Positions 20,788-32,724 are shown, counted from the first letter of the stretch. The stretch: DNA of 64,000 nt from Piezodorus guildinii (GCA_023052935.1 CM041292.1:87465169-87529168); one strand, 5' to 3'. The notes: generated by a model not told the origin, from the letters alone. A program made the numbers and translations.

Positions 20788-21348
20788 TGTTACGGGCTAC
20801 GGGGTGTGAGAAATGAACTACTCCAGTTTACAAATTACAGATGTTTATTAACACAGAAAACACAAATACAAAGGGATTACTAACCACTATATTAACAATA
20901 ATAATGGAATTACCAGCTTACTACTAAACAGTATACATATAAAATCAGGTATTCCTAACAATTAAACTACTTACGTAAATTTATACAATATGCTAGATTT
21001 ATTCTAAAACTTACAACTATAAGTTATATATAAACTACAGTCTTCTAATTTCCCACCGACCGGTTATCACAATACTGACACACAGTTTCACTACACTGTC
21101 ACACTGTCACGAACGGTTCACTGTCACTGGTCACTGATACATCACAGATGCTTGTTGAGCCGGATTAGGACTGACTCACCCAGGCTCAGGGGACCGCTAT
21201 TTGTACCACCGCCGAATCTTCTAGACCCGGGCGCAGGTAAGGCGGTGGGCCTTTCCAGGCACTTCGAGGACTGTCCAGGTCCAGAAGTCTCTAGCCTCAT
21301 CTAGGCCCCTCCAGGCGTGGTCCACCCGTCATTGTCTTGACCGTAGCA
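20788..21348 (-). repeat. LTR (5' LTR of the minus-strand element)
   Basis: 561 bp, matching 14742-15302 base for base as far as I can compare by eye. The element's promoter and RNA start should lie here. Confidence 0.97.
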
Positions 21349-21840
21349 ATATAAATTTCATTATGATTGGAATAGTCTGACAGATATTAAATGCCGAAAC
21401 TTTCTTCCTCTTAAGTATCTATAATTTTATGTATTCATAAAAATTTAATGTTAGCTTTGATAGAAATCGGCTAAATATACAAGTTGAACGAATTTGATAA
21501 TGGAGAAAAAAAAAAAAAAAGGAGATATGTTTCAATGTAATTTTTGTTTTTTTGAAGATAAGAATAGTAATAATATACCGTTGGAAAGCTAAATATTTTA
21601 GGAAAACTATTATCTTACACACAAAGTTGTAAAATGTAAAGGAGAGTGCTGAAAGGTGGATAATACTAACCGATAGTTGTATAGATAAAAATTGTATATT
21701 GCTATATTATTTAAGATAAAACACGTGTTTTTAATGATACTAAATATATTTCTTTAAACCCCTTTGAGCTCTATTAGTTCTAAAATTTATTTTAACAACC
21801 GAGGTTAGTGAAAGTGGTGTGTCGCCCTCACCAGATTTTT
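21349..21840 (+). mobile_element. H-family element, copy H2, right part
   Basis: Continuation of 14391-14741, from the right-hand ATAT duplication to 'gaggttagtgaaagt' and 'gccctcaccagattttt'. The end matches the right end of H7. Confidence 0.85.
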
Positions 21841-22462
21841 TTTAATGACATATTTTTCAGTGAGTTGTCATAATTTTCACCCAATTTCATTTCATTCTGA
21901 AATATTCAATTACGTTTTCTAGTAGTTTTATTCAGAAGAGTATATGTTAAGGTTTATCTATTCTTCTGTTTGGTGGATTAGGTATTGTTAATAAATAATT
22001 GCATTCAATAAAATTTTATGCTCTTGGAAAGACTTGAGATCGAGGTATATCTTTTACATAAACCCAATCTTCTGATTTCCCAATCACGTTTTAAAGAAAG
22101 TATGAAAAATGTAATATGAGAGCCCAAATCGTGTAGGCTGAGGAGACTGATTAATAGGCGAGGATTGGGTTCCTGTCTGTTTCGACACGAAGTGTGAGCC
22201 TTACAAATCGTACTGTTTCCGCCGCTCCTGTAATTATAACTTGGGAAATAGGCGTCTATTTAATGTCTCATTCATCACATGGTTCAAGTCTTAAACATCT
22301 CACTGCCAAACTCATACAATGTCTCTACCAGATTTTTCCCTTTAGTAATGTTTTGAAATTAAAGAGTATTAACGTTTTATTTAATGATTGGCGCGCGCCT
22401 TGGTGGGTTGGAAAGTTAAATCGGTGATAAGAACTATCCACATGTAAGAGCTTAAGGTTAAT
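21841..22462. other. no recognised gene
   Basis: AT-rich sequence. A 77-codon frame at 22194 has no motif I recognise. Confidence 0.45.
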
Positions 22463-22725
22463 ATTTATTTATTTAACGTCATTTTATGCTACTATGTCTA
22501 ATCGGATGATGCTACAGTGGGAGCCCTAAATTTTTCCTATCCAGGTTTTATTAGGATCTTTAACGAGTACCTGACATCGCACTTTCTCTGGACCACCTTT
22601 TAACGTCCCCTCCGAAGGACGGCATAACTAAAGATTTTTTACTCCCATTAAAAAATCCTAGGACAACCTGCGGGTTTGAGCTCGTGACCAGGAGGCTGTT
22701 ATGCTAACCACCCAGCTACAAGTGA
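22463..22725 (-). repeat. SINE family A, copy 5
   Basis: Minus-strand copy from 'atttatttaacgtca' to 'acccagctacaagtg'. It carries the shared blocks 'ccgaaggacggcataacta' and 'actcccattaaaaaatccta'. Confidence 0.85.
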
Positions 22726-23171
22726 TTTCGCTTAAGAGCAATATGTTGAGTAAATATTAGTTCTGTCCCGACTATAATTTTAGACTGATATGAAACTCTC
22801 ATGCGATTAGATGAGCAAGTGTGGTGCATGTTTTGAAATGGAAAAGTTGTACTAAGTGCTCTAATATCTGGTATCTGGTGTCCAAACATCCATGTTGGAA
22901 CAAAAAGAATGTCATCATCAAGTTTTTAAAATTTAACCTTTATATTAATTATTTAAACTGCTATTTGGCCTAAGCATATTTGAAAATAATTTTTTTGTTA
23001 ATTTTTTAGTCTTTACAAATCGATGTTTTAAATATTGAAGTAAATAATTATAAAAAATAATGTTTTATTGTTACCCACAAAATTAGCTATATTCACATTG
23101 ACAGCTTTATAAGACCAAGAGAGGACTATCAGAAGTATATTCAAAAGTCTACATGAATTAAAATTAATAGA
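22726..23171. other. no recognised gene
   Basis: AT-rich DNA, nothing identified. Confidence 0.5.
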
Positions 23172-23926
23172 AAAATCTGGTGCGCGCAACACACGACTTT
23201 CTCTTAACTCCGTTGTTAAAATCGATTTAAGAATTTTTATATTAAATTAAAAAGAATTAATTAAATTGAACTTCAATAGAAACCTGTATTTTATTTAATA
23301 ATCTATTACATTGTTATCTACAACAATCATTTATCGGCTTTTCGTGTATTAGGTAATATTCTGAAATCTTTAGCATTCCAACGGTTTATTATACATCTAT
23401 ATTACTATTCTTGTGTTCAAAAACACAAAAATTGCGTAAAGATGATATCTTTATTTTTATATAATCTACAAAATTAAAGGCACTTTAGAGGAAGAAATTT
23501 TAAGTTATCGAAACTTAAGAAATCTACATCATATTATAGCCCGTCAAATTTTACATCGATATAGATAGTTAAATCAAGATTGCTAGAGCCGTTTTTGTTA
23601 TGTACCAAATCGTATAGAAGTGCTAAATGCATGGTATAAAGTGGCTCTTTTAGTTAGATAATTTTGATAAAAAAGTTGCTGTAATATCTCGGCCGTGTAG
23701 TTGCCCTAAATATGAAATTTCAGTTTCATACGGCTTTTTATTTTTGTGCTGGACTTACCACACACACAGACCTTTTGTCGGGACTTGGGTATTTGGAATC
23801 AGCGTACCCTCAAACGTGTATTTCGTTTGAAAATTAGAATTAGAAAATTTTCACGAACGCAATACTTTCCATTTATTATTTCATATATTTATCCATTTAT
23901 TATTTTTTATATTGGTAAGTGAAATT
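23172..23926 (-). mobile_element. H-family element, copy H3
   Basis: Starts with 'aatctggtgcgcgcaacac' and 'gactttctcttaactcc', and ends near 'ggtaagtgaaa'. The terminal palindrome is disrupted by an AT-rich insertion. It is more diverged than H1, H5 and H7. Confidence 0.8.
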
Positions 23927-24808
23927 AAATTTCTGCCTTTCATACCATCTCTTGTAAAGTGATTTTTGTTTAGTTTTTTTTTTTGGAGGCATTGATGACT
24001 AACTTATGGTTTAACGCCTATTACACCAAACAACTACATTTCGGTTACTTCATCAGATAACCAAAATATCAGTTATAACCTCATATTATGTTCAGCTTAT
24101 TTTCAAGACAAAATTCATAAGTAAAAATAATTAACGTGAGGATAGCTCTGCACACATTTGTGCCTAGAAATCGGGCGGGCTGAAAGAGACAGTGAAGACC
24201 ACGTGTGGTAGTTCACATCTGGTCCGACCGTAAACAGCCACTTCGGGTTCTCACACTCTCACCCAAGTCATACATTATATAATAACAAATAAAGTTAATC
24301 TTATAATCAATTATATGCTACAAAATGGAGAATAACAATTAAAGTTTTCTGATTTTGTTTCCTTTTTTTTTTATCTGTTAGTTTTTGATAATGAGAAAAA
24401 TGTTGGTTGTACGAAAAACTTATTGAGTGGCAAATAATTAGCGATTAGAGAATGCTGTATACAGGATTAGATTAGAAGAATAGGACTTACATAGACGAAG
24501 TATGGAATTCACAGTTTTTACTTTTTATAAATTCAGAAGGTTCTCTTTGGTCAAATTGTTCCTGAATCTGAAGTTCTTATTTTGACCAACAACATGGGGA
24601 GTTTATCCTGTGATTATCAAAACTTTTCTAAATTGTTTTATTTATAATTGGTCCGTTATAAATACGAAACAATTATTCTCTTGGTCACATAACATGTTAA
24701 TAATATCACTTGTCTTACCTATCAGTAACAAAGGAAGCCAGATGAGCTAAAAGTGTGAGATCAGAATCTTAAATCTTTATACTTCAGACGACGCAAAGTG
24801 GAAAACAT
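23927..24808. other. no recognised gene; possible hammerhead relic
   Basis: Mostly featureless. On the minus strand near 24030-24060 is 'ATCTGATGAAGTAACC' followed by 'GAAATGTAG', which resembles a degraded hammerhead core (see findings). Confidence 0.4.
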
Positions 24809-25330
24809 GATCGATTTAGGTCGGCAAAATTCTGAAACTTGTCTATATTTAACCTTTGGGGTCCCAGATTACGGAAAAACATATGAAAAAAATTATAAAA
24901 ACTAATTAATTTTTTGACACGATTGGCGAGCTGTGACAGTGGTCAAACATCAAATTTATTTGCTAAAATATAAAAATTCCCTACATTACGTTTGAAGTCC
25001 CAGAATACGGGAAAAGCTCGGAGTTGCTAAAAAATGCTAATAGATGTATTTTATATCATTTAGGAAACTCTTCAAATTATAGATTGTAAAACCTTTAATT
25101 CGGAGTGTTGTGTGTGGAAAAAAAAACTATGTATCTCCCAAAATGCAAAGAATCACAAAAATTCTTTGTAATATTTTAGGTCTAGAAGGATTGATGAAAC
25201 AAATCCTATAAACAAATCCTTGGGTAACCTGTGGGTTATATAGTTTTTCGTTATTGAATAGGGGTATACATTTACAAATTGCTAAATTAACTCTACAGGT
25301 GAGATTGCAATGTATATTCAATAACGAGTG
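24809..25330. repeat. Dispersed repeat R, copy 1
   Basis: About 500 bp shared in the same orientation with 40850-41345, including 'atgatcgatttaggt', 'gaagtcccagaatacgg', 'cacgattggcgagc' and 'gtttttcgttattgaatag'. No coding motif or terminal repeat is recognised, and the boundaries are approximate. Confidence 0.75.
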
Positions 25331-28300
25331 TGGAAATATAATGTCATACCTGTATCAGCAATGTCCATTGTTAAATAAAAGCAAAAATACTTTGCTCTAA
25401 ATACATCTTTAATACAATAAATGACCATCGAATAAAGATAATCTGACTGCCGGTTATAAGGCACAACGCTATGGAGGGAAATATTAGTACTAAGGGTCTT
25501 GCCAACTAATAATAAAAAGGTGAAGCACTGGAAAATTCCAAAGTTTTGACTTGACTTTTGTCCACCTAAATTGGTTATTTTGCCCACTGTGCGATGTTAA
25601 TAATCACTAAAATATTATAGAAGAAAAGAAAAAATATGAGTTAATTATTTTTAAATATAATAAGTAAGTCGTTTTGTTGATGCAAATGTGTGATCGGTAG
25701 AGAACTCATCGCTTCTGCTTCCTGTCTTTACTTTGGACCATCCCTCCGTGACCAGAGACCCAACTTAATACCCTTATGTAAATTCCTCTAGCTGACAGGA
25801 AAATCATGGTCGTAAGAGTCGGCTGTGAAAGTTTTGTAAATTACTCTATTATTCAGCAGAAGGAACGGTCTTAAAATGCTTCATGGACTGTACCGTTCGC
25901 GGGGCTTAGGTCAGTTCCTCCCGGAATTGAATAGAATAGTTTTGTCTCTACTTTCGCTTTGAATAAGTTAGCGGAGAATTAAAGTCCGTGGAAGGTCAAT
26001 ATGAAAGTTAGAGTATACTTATTATCATAGTTATTAATGTAATTCAACTAAAATAATTTTGACGGATGGAGTAACATTCTGGGGAATTCTGAAACATTTG
26101 TCTCTGTACCCACCGTTTTAAAAGCTTTAAATGATTTTCACACTAAATTGAAGTCTTGAATCTTTCATTTATCTTTATTCCTTAATCCAACCAGAAAGTG
26201 CATAAGTACCCCACGGATCCAACATGTACTATTATTGTGATTTCGCCTATTTGTGTTGCTGAACACATCAAATTTATCTTTTTTATGGAACATGCCAGAA
26301 GAAGAATTGGAAAAGTATTATATATGTTGAATTGCTTTTGAAATTACTGATAATTAAATCTCTGAAAGTGCTGGCATAGCATAAATATATGTTAATTTCA
26401 ATTATATACTATGCCTTTGTTGGTTAGTAAATCGTTTGAAGTCTGACTTTTAGTAGAGGGGAGAATTATTCTTGATCTGAATGGATCCTAAATGTGGGAT
26501 CAATTCCTTTCAAAATTTACATTGTCATCATATTACATGAGTATAAAAAAAAAAAAAAAAAAAAAAATCTGTACCCCTACAACACATAAGGAGTTATGGT
26601 CCAGTGCATATTACAGGGTTACAATAAGTTTTTCAATCGCTAGGTATTTTTCAAATGGTACTATATAGAGTTTGGATCAGCCAAGGATCGTTCTACAGCA
26701 CGCATGATAAAATAAAATAGTTCACTAGAAAGTTTCACCTACGCCGACACCTTCATCCAACCAGCACAATGGCAAGGACTCCCTGAATCCTGAAAAATAT
26801 TTATATGTATTTACATTCAAGGAGCACTATCAGTGCTTAAGAGAGAGTACCATTTAGCGAAGCAAAGATTCTACTAGAATATCCTAGACCCAGGCTGACA
26901 ACCTCCTACAATTGAGATGTTGATTTCCAAAAGGTACTATATCCATTCTGGGGAATTTTACAGGAAGCGCCAAAATCTCTCATTATTATATTATTAAACC
27001 ATTTAATTTGATTCTTTTCGCATCAAAATCTAGAATTATTTCTTTACTATAATAAAGCCATATTAAAGTTATGAAATGAAATGTTCTGGTATGATATGGA
27101 ATGAAACTAAATGTGTAATTAGTATTTTTAAAAATTAATATTATTTCTAAATCGCGTTATTAAAGGACTTTAGTGTTCATTAGATACAATCAGATATAAT
27201 ATTTATATAAAACTAAATGAGGAGAATATAAATATGTAAAAATATCAATTTCGTAAAAAATGTCTTTTAGTACCTTGGAAATCAACGTCTCAATTCATGA
27301 AACAGTTTACTCAGAGAAATACTGAAGTTTAGAAATACAACATAAGCAGCCATTGATACATACATAAAGAAATCAATTACTAGTTACAACGCAATTTAAT
27401 GTGTGTGAAATGCGTGAGGTGTTGTAAATATGTTTCATGAAGGCAATTTAAATTTTAAACCATTAATTTCTTGCAGGCCCCCAAGATATTGTGGGCGGAC
27501 CTATGACAACTCTTTAATTGTCTGCCGGAACTGAGCTCAAACATACAACAGTGAGATTAGGACCCGCTGAGCTACTTAATGTCTCTTTCTTCAGTTGTTA
27601 GGCCTTAAATATCATGTAATCATAATTTTCGATAATATTATAAGTCAAAGCTAAGTATGATATGACTATGATCATGACGACCCCATTAGCCATTTTCGTT
27701 TAGCTTTTCTTAAGCATAAATTGTACTTGAAGATTATGTTGAAAAAAACTAACCGTTAATAAAAGAAAATCTTCTGCTGTATTAATTTCATTTCTCTTTG
27801 TTTTTCAGCAAAAATTTCATTATATTGAGTTCGTATTTTTCATTAAGTAGATGAGATTATTACTAATAAATAGCAATGAGAATTCCATTTATCAAGTACT
27901 CATAGAGACTGACGGAAGGCGTTGCGCAGGGGACAGCTCTGAGCATTGAAGACTATTAGCTTCTCTATATCGCCTATGATAGAGCTATGATTAGGCTAAG
28001 GGTTCCCTAACAGCACCATCATCTTCCCTGATGAAGGGCCTTTTCGCCGCCCATTCTCCTTTTTACATAATTTATTCCTTCTCGGTACTTCGGCGGTACC
28101 TTATGATCCACAATTTGGATTTACAAAATGCACGCATTGTCTCGAAAGACGAAACGATCATTCCTTATTCTTAGTCGAGCTTTTCTGAGTTTTCAAATAC
28201 AGAGATGAACACCTTTGAGGCAGTAATGCAACTAAGTTTGTATTTAGTGTTGGTCTTTATGGAAGCACTTCTCAGATCTCCAAAAGTGTTAGACCATTTT

Positions 28301-29257
28301 CAGACAGCCTCTTCTCTTCTCAATCTCGACCTCCAAATCTTATTTTTCTTTCGACGGGCACTAAGTTTCTAAATTGTTAGTATATTTCATTATTTAAGTA
28401 TATTTACAACGTTTCAATGCTTACATATAAGTATACTCATTCATAAGAAGCGTTGACAAATAGAATTTACAAAAAAAGCATGTGAAGATAGAATTTAAAT
28501 GAACATATAGACATAAAAAAGTGAGTTCCCTTCATATTTTAGTCTGTTTCTTCTATCATATTTCTCTGCTAGACAACATTATCATATTATTGAAGATGAA
28601 TATAATTCCATTTCGGAGGTGAAAATGACTACCTTTCTTCCTTTCGCATTATTGTTTATGTTTTATTAATTTTTATTATTGCCTTGATACTTTTGCCCTG
28701 GAAGACCTAATAGTCAGTCTTATTTCACCGCTAAGTGGGATCCTTTTTCTCTCTGCTGTATTTTGTGCTTCTGTTCCTATTGTTACATAAAGTTGGTCTC
28801 TCAAACTGTTTGCACAGTGTTTAAATAGCTGCAAATTTACTGATTTGTCTCTCTTTTGTCACTCAGAATCAGCTATATTTTGTATTACCTTCCAATTCTT
28901 AATTTTTGCTATTAGTTCATCTAATGGTGGTCATGGAGTGAAAAAACTCCTATTATCTAGGCTTCCATTATTTTGAAAATGGTTTCATGATTTGCTCTTT
29001 GATTTCTCACCTCCGTGTTTACTGAATCCTGGATTGATATTACGTTTGCTACATAACAAAGCTTGTCTCATTCAATAGCTGATTATACCCGCATTGCTTC
29101 TTTCCATTCATTAGTTTTCATTTATGTCTTTGAATGAATTGTTAATGAATTCTTCTGGATACATAAAAAGTATAAATACGCTTGCATTCGTTCAGAAAGT
29201 GTTAGAAATTAACATTACTATTTCTTTAGGAGCTATTAAATCAATTTTATAATATAC
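25331..29257. other. no recognised gene
   Basis: About 3.9 kb without a convincing gene. At about 26545-26600 an A run followed by 'atctgtacccctacaac' looks like the reverse complement of the last bases of SINE family B (a heavily truncated copy). Confidence 0.4.
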
Positions 29258-29750
29258 TAGCTGTTGCCCGCGACTTCGTCTGCGTTAATTTCTGTCACGA
29301 TCGCTATTAAGAAGTTTTTTAAAGAATATATTTTAAAGTACTTCTGCGTAAATGATATTTTTAATTTTATTTTCTTGTGACAGAAAAACATACTGATTTT
29401 CTCCGCAACCCGATCTTGACAATGCGACATATAGTTAGTTGGCCGTGTGAAAAGCAGTCTGGACGTATATCGATTCCTACATGTTTGAATATTTGTCTCT
29501 ATGATTTATTAATTTTTACGGCAAAAGATAAATTAACGGGAAATTGAATTATTTTAAATCATTTGAAATTATTGGGATGCGAGATTAATTTCCCCCGGTT
29601 TTTTTCCAGATTTTCCACAGATTCTTCACTCCTATTCCACGATAAATAGACTATCCAACAAAGAAAGAATTGTTCAATTCGAACCAGTAGTTTTTCTCTC
29701 GTTCTAACAAAGAAACAAACTCTTCAGCTTTATAATATTAGCATAGATTA
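29258..29750 (-). pseudogene. Helitron 3' end with helicase relic
   Basis: On the minus strand, sequence around 29430-29580 translates to segments QFPVNLSFAVKINKS, a stop, then FKHVGIDIRPDCFSHGQL. This is the C-terminal part of the Pif1-like helicase of Helitrons (motifs around 'FAMTINKSQGQ' and 'FSHGQLYVA'). The frame contains stops and is dead. The same strand then ends with GACGAAGTCGCGGGCAACAG and CTAGT; CTAGT is a usual Helitron 3' terminus. The 5' part of the element is not found here. Confidence 0.75.
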
Positions 29751-30756
29751 GAAAAAAAAAAATTTTCTATGATTTTCTTAACAGGAAAGGTTCAATTAAA
29801 TAGTGTTCGAATTCAGGTATAATAGATTTTAAATAATAATCTCAATTATCATGTTTTATTTACACATTAACGGTTTATTCTATAACAGCGTGTTATTAAG
29901 ATTTTAAAAACACTGGTCTCGTTTTAATATTTATTATTAATTATTGAGGAAATTAATTGCTTAATAACATGTTTGTTTGGAGCGTTAGCTAATAATTGGT
30001 TATTACCCGATATAGCTATAATTTATCAAAATTCTCAAGCGCTGGTGCAGCAACTTATATTCTGCCGCTCTTCTATAATGGAAAACTTATTTTTTTTTTT
30101 AACATGACTTATTTTCATTTTTTTCAAAGATAACGATTTTCAATCTCACAGTTTATAATTAGCATAATTTCTTTCATATGGTCAACACGTTGAACTTCGT
30201 GTTTTGTAGAAACCATTACGAAAACCTGTTGTCAAGCACTGAAAGTAATTTAATTTCAAATTGTTCAACAAGTATCCATTTCACAAAGTATTGGTAATTC
30301 AGATGTTTGGTTTTATTTTCTAATACCTCCGAATTAAAATACTTAACGAACCCGAATACGCATTGTGGGCATCACTGAAAATGGTTTCTTTGATTTTTCC
30401 TTACACTTAATTCAAAGACTATCTTCCGATCTGTATTTTCTTTTCTTCGGATTCGGTTATGGAAAGTATTTCTACTGCTCGGTTATGTATGTTTATAAGA
30501 GGTACTTTTTTTCCCTGTGTTTGTTTTCTTTGTTCGAATATGCTGTTTGTTTTTCCTTTAACGTTCATCTTTTCAAAACAATAACAGTTATATTCTTCAA
30601 GTGTGTCCTGGTTACTAAAAAAAAAAAATTGTTTCCGTTGGAGTTTCCTATGGGTGAAAATTACTGAAACACATGTTTTTAAGTATTTGAAATAATTTTA
30701 AATGATTTTTAGTTTTCAAGAAAATAATTAAAAATACAAATTACTATTAATATTTA
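29751..30756. other. no recognised gene
   Basis: A 100-codon Phe/Leu-rich frame at 30365-30667 looks like low-complexity AT-rich translation rather than a gene. Confidence 0.45.
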
Positions 30757-31150
30757 AGAAGCCTATCTGGACCTACGGACTTGAACTGTGGGAGACAGCT
30801 AAACTTTCTACAATAACATCAAACGCATTCAATTTTTTCAATTCAAAGTGCTTCGAACAATAGTAAATGCTCCTTATAATGTCACCAACCATACCTTGCA
30901 CCACAACCTAAATATTCCATTTATTTTAGATCTTATTCCATCAAAATTCTCCAAATTCCATCAGAACCTTATCCATCACCCCAATCCTCTAGCTCAATCC
31001 TTATCCACCTCCACACATCCCTACAATCCTCCTCGAAGATTGAAACGGCAGTGGCCCCGCCACGTTTCTTAAACATTTATTACACAAATCTCCACACATC
31101 CCCGTGGAAGGTTGAAACGGCAGTGGCCCCGCGACCTCTTGTTAATATGT
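30757..31150 (+). pseudogene. Jockey-like LINE reverse transcriptase, C-terminal relic
   Basis: Begins with PIWTYGLELWETAK, continues after a frame change with LRTIVNAPYNVTNHTLH, then HPNPLAQSL and PPRRLKRQWPRH. This order (PIWTYGxQLWG, LRxIxNAPxYV, HPNPL, RRLKR) is characteristic of the region after the RT in Jockey-group LINEs. At least one frameshift breaks it. The last 40 or so bases are duplicated: 'attgaaacggcagtggcccc' occurs near 31039 and nearly again near 31110. Confidence 0.8.
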
Positions 31151-31378
31151 ATACCAGTATATTGGAGTTCTAGCACTGGCTAGATTCTCCACTCAATGTG
31201 ATGTATGTATGAAATGAAAAAGTAATTTTATTCTGGGACGAGTAGTCTCCTAAGAATAACAAGAAAAGTACAATATAAATAATAATTGTCTGGTCGTTTA
31301 AGACTTCAGTTTAACAATAAAAGACAGGTTCTGTGACAATGAATAGTTATCATCTATAGCTTTTAAGTATTAAATATG

Positions 31379-31700
31379 CTAGGAAGATTGATACCATAGG
31401 AGATGGAGAAATAGTTGGTGTTTAAAAGTGGATAATGATAAGGATTTACGAATGGATACAGGCAAGGAATGCCAAAATAGGGTAGCACGAATAATAAAGG
31501 ATTTTTTGAAGGAAGCAGATCTGTGAGAAGGTATATACAAGTTTATAGGTTGGGATCGAGTGTTTACTGAATGGACAGAGGAACAAGTGGTAAGCATTTA
31601 AGAATATAAGGAGGTTTTTTTTTGTATGGGAAAAACGGAAGAGACAGACACCAAGGAGGTTATGCCGACGGAAAGAGGGATAGAGCCAATTCAACTATAC
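31379..31700 (-). pseudogene. LINE reverse transcriptase C-terminal relic (second LINE type)
   Basis: The minus-strand frame reads VNTRSQPINLYIPSHRSAS, then FKKSFIIRATLFWHSLP and SLSTFKHQLFLHLL. 'RT/RS-x-F-IRAT-LWNSLP…FKxxL' is the usual C-terminal segment of several LINE clades (CR1-, L2- and I-like). Upstream codons lie in another frame. It is a dead fragment and the clade is uncertain. Confidence 0.65.
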
Positions 31701-31839
31701 CTTCTAGTAACATGGGAGCGCCTGGGGATTCCACATGTGAATCTGATGAATCAATTCATAAGTCATGTATGACGTATATATAGGTATGAGTGAGTTCTAG
31801 GACTTCGTAAACATTTTATTGATTCATTACTGTATATAT

Positions 31840-31975
31840 GTATATTTTATTGTAATTTTATTGCTGTGTAAATACTGTATGAATGTTATCTTTCACACTA
31901 TTATTAATGTCCAAATTGTAATACTACAGTAGGGACAGATTGTAAAACTACTCAATAAAAAAATTGTAGATAAAA
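31840..31975 (+). repeat. Possible LINE 3' end, copy 1
   Basis: The segment 'gtaaatactgtatgaatgtt' and its continuation are similar to 37500-37617 and end in an A run. This suggests the 3' UTR of a retroposon; no coding part is joined to it on the same strand. Confidence 0.4.
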
Positions 31976-32370
31976 AAAAATTAAGGAAACATTTTTTATT
32001 GATTACAGAAAATTTAATTTTCCCATCTAACGAAAATTTAATAGCAAGGCATACTTATAAGCTTTCAATGGTCTTAACGATATAGAAACCCGTTATTAAT
32101 ATCCGCCGCTAAGAATTACTACATCATTTTATATATATATATCCACTGGACAATAATTAAGATTATATTATATTTTGCAAAAATGTTAAAAACTTCAGCT
32201 CATCGTTATTGAATTAGAATGTAGTTTATTTTCAGAGCCTGGCAAAAGGTAATGGTAAATTACTTCAATATTTAATAACTATGAGTAAATATATTACGTA
32301 ATGAGAGAAAATGAATTGGGATATTTGTAATTTATTTCTTCCATGTTAATTTAAATTACAGTTTATTTTT

Positions 32371-32409
32371 TGCCAACGTTTCAACCCCATTGTGGGTCAT
32401 CATCAGGGC
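32371..32409 (-). ncRNA. Minimal hammerhead ribozyme motif, opposite strand
   Basis: The mirror copy in the left arm. On the minus strand it reads GCC, CTGATGA, helix II GACCC with GGGTT (one G-U pair), GAAACGTT, then GGC. The core is intact. Confidence 0.65.
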
Positions 32410-32425
32410 GTGTTGCCTACAATAC

Positions 32426-32464
32426 GCCCTGATGATGACCCACAATGGGGGTCGAAACGTTGGC
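32426..32464 (+). ncRNA. Minimal hammerhead ribozyme motif
   Basis: Helix I GCC (32426-32428) pairs with GGC (32462-32464). The core CTGATGA is at 32429-32435. Helix II is GACCC (32437-32441) with GGGTC (32449-32453) and a 7-nt loop. GAA is at 32454-32456. A 2-bp helix III (AC/GT) leaves the cleavage base T at 32461. One unpaired T (32436) sits before helix II. Helix III is too short for good single-molecule cleavage; ACGT is self-complementary, so a dimer form is possible. Confidence 0.7.
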
Positions 32465-32724
32465 AGAAAATAAATGGCAGAGACTACTTAATTGTTTCAT
32501 TCACTGACCGCCACCCGGACTAATTCCTTTTAGTAATTCTCAACGGACAATGGTTAAATTACAATAGCTAATATATTTAGTATCAGTTGGATCTAACGAA
32601 ATAGCAAATACAAATGTAGTTCATTATAAAAAATGTCCAGCTAAGTAAATATCACAAACTCATTCATTTTTGCGCATTTTAGAAATATGAAAGAATCTAT
32701 AATAATAAACACATTAAAATGTTT

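Larger units (their letters stand above)
14742..21348 (-). mobile_element. Complete Ty3/Gypsy-type LTR retrotransposon with SAP and macro domains
   Basis: 6607 bp: two 561-bp LTRs, a primer binding site, one gag-pol frame (20712-15283) and a polypurine tract, flanked by a 4-bp ATAT duplication and inserted in an H-family element. The domain order protease, RT, RNase H, integrase is that of Ty3/Gypsy (not Copia). There is no separate env frame; the position after integrase is occupied by a macro domain fused in frame. Matching LTRs and an unbroken frame indicate a very recent insertion that may be autonomous. Confidence 0.96.
32362..32474. repeat. 50-bp-arm palindrome with two facing hammerhead motifs (Penelope-like)
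   Basis: Left arm 32362-32411 and right arm 32424-32474 are near-perfect reverse complements around a 12-bp spacer. Each arm, read toward its outer side, contains the core CTGATGA, a short hairpin and GAAACGTTGGC. Paired hammerhead motifs in inverted terminal regions are a known trait of Penelope-like retroelements. No reverse transcriptase is found nearby, so this is likely a terminal remnant. Confidence 0.8.

Noticed and set aside
14742..21348. Env gene (endogenous retrovirus)
   Set aside because: No frame with signal peptide, glycosylation-rich ectodomain and membrane anchor after integrase; the extra region is a soluble macro domain fused to pol.
28020..28060. Hammerhead motif from 'ctgatgaagggcc'
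   Set aside because: CTGATGA is present, but there is no GAAAC box after a plausible hairpin.
30365..30667. Membrane protein gene (Phe/Tyr-rich, 100 codons)
   Set aside because: Composition follows the local T-richness; no signal peptide pattern or homolog recognised.
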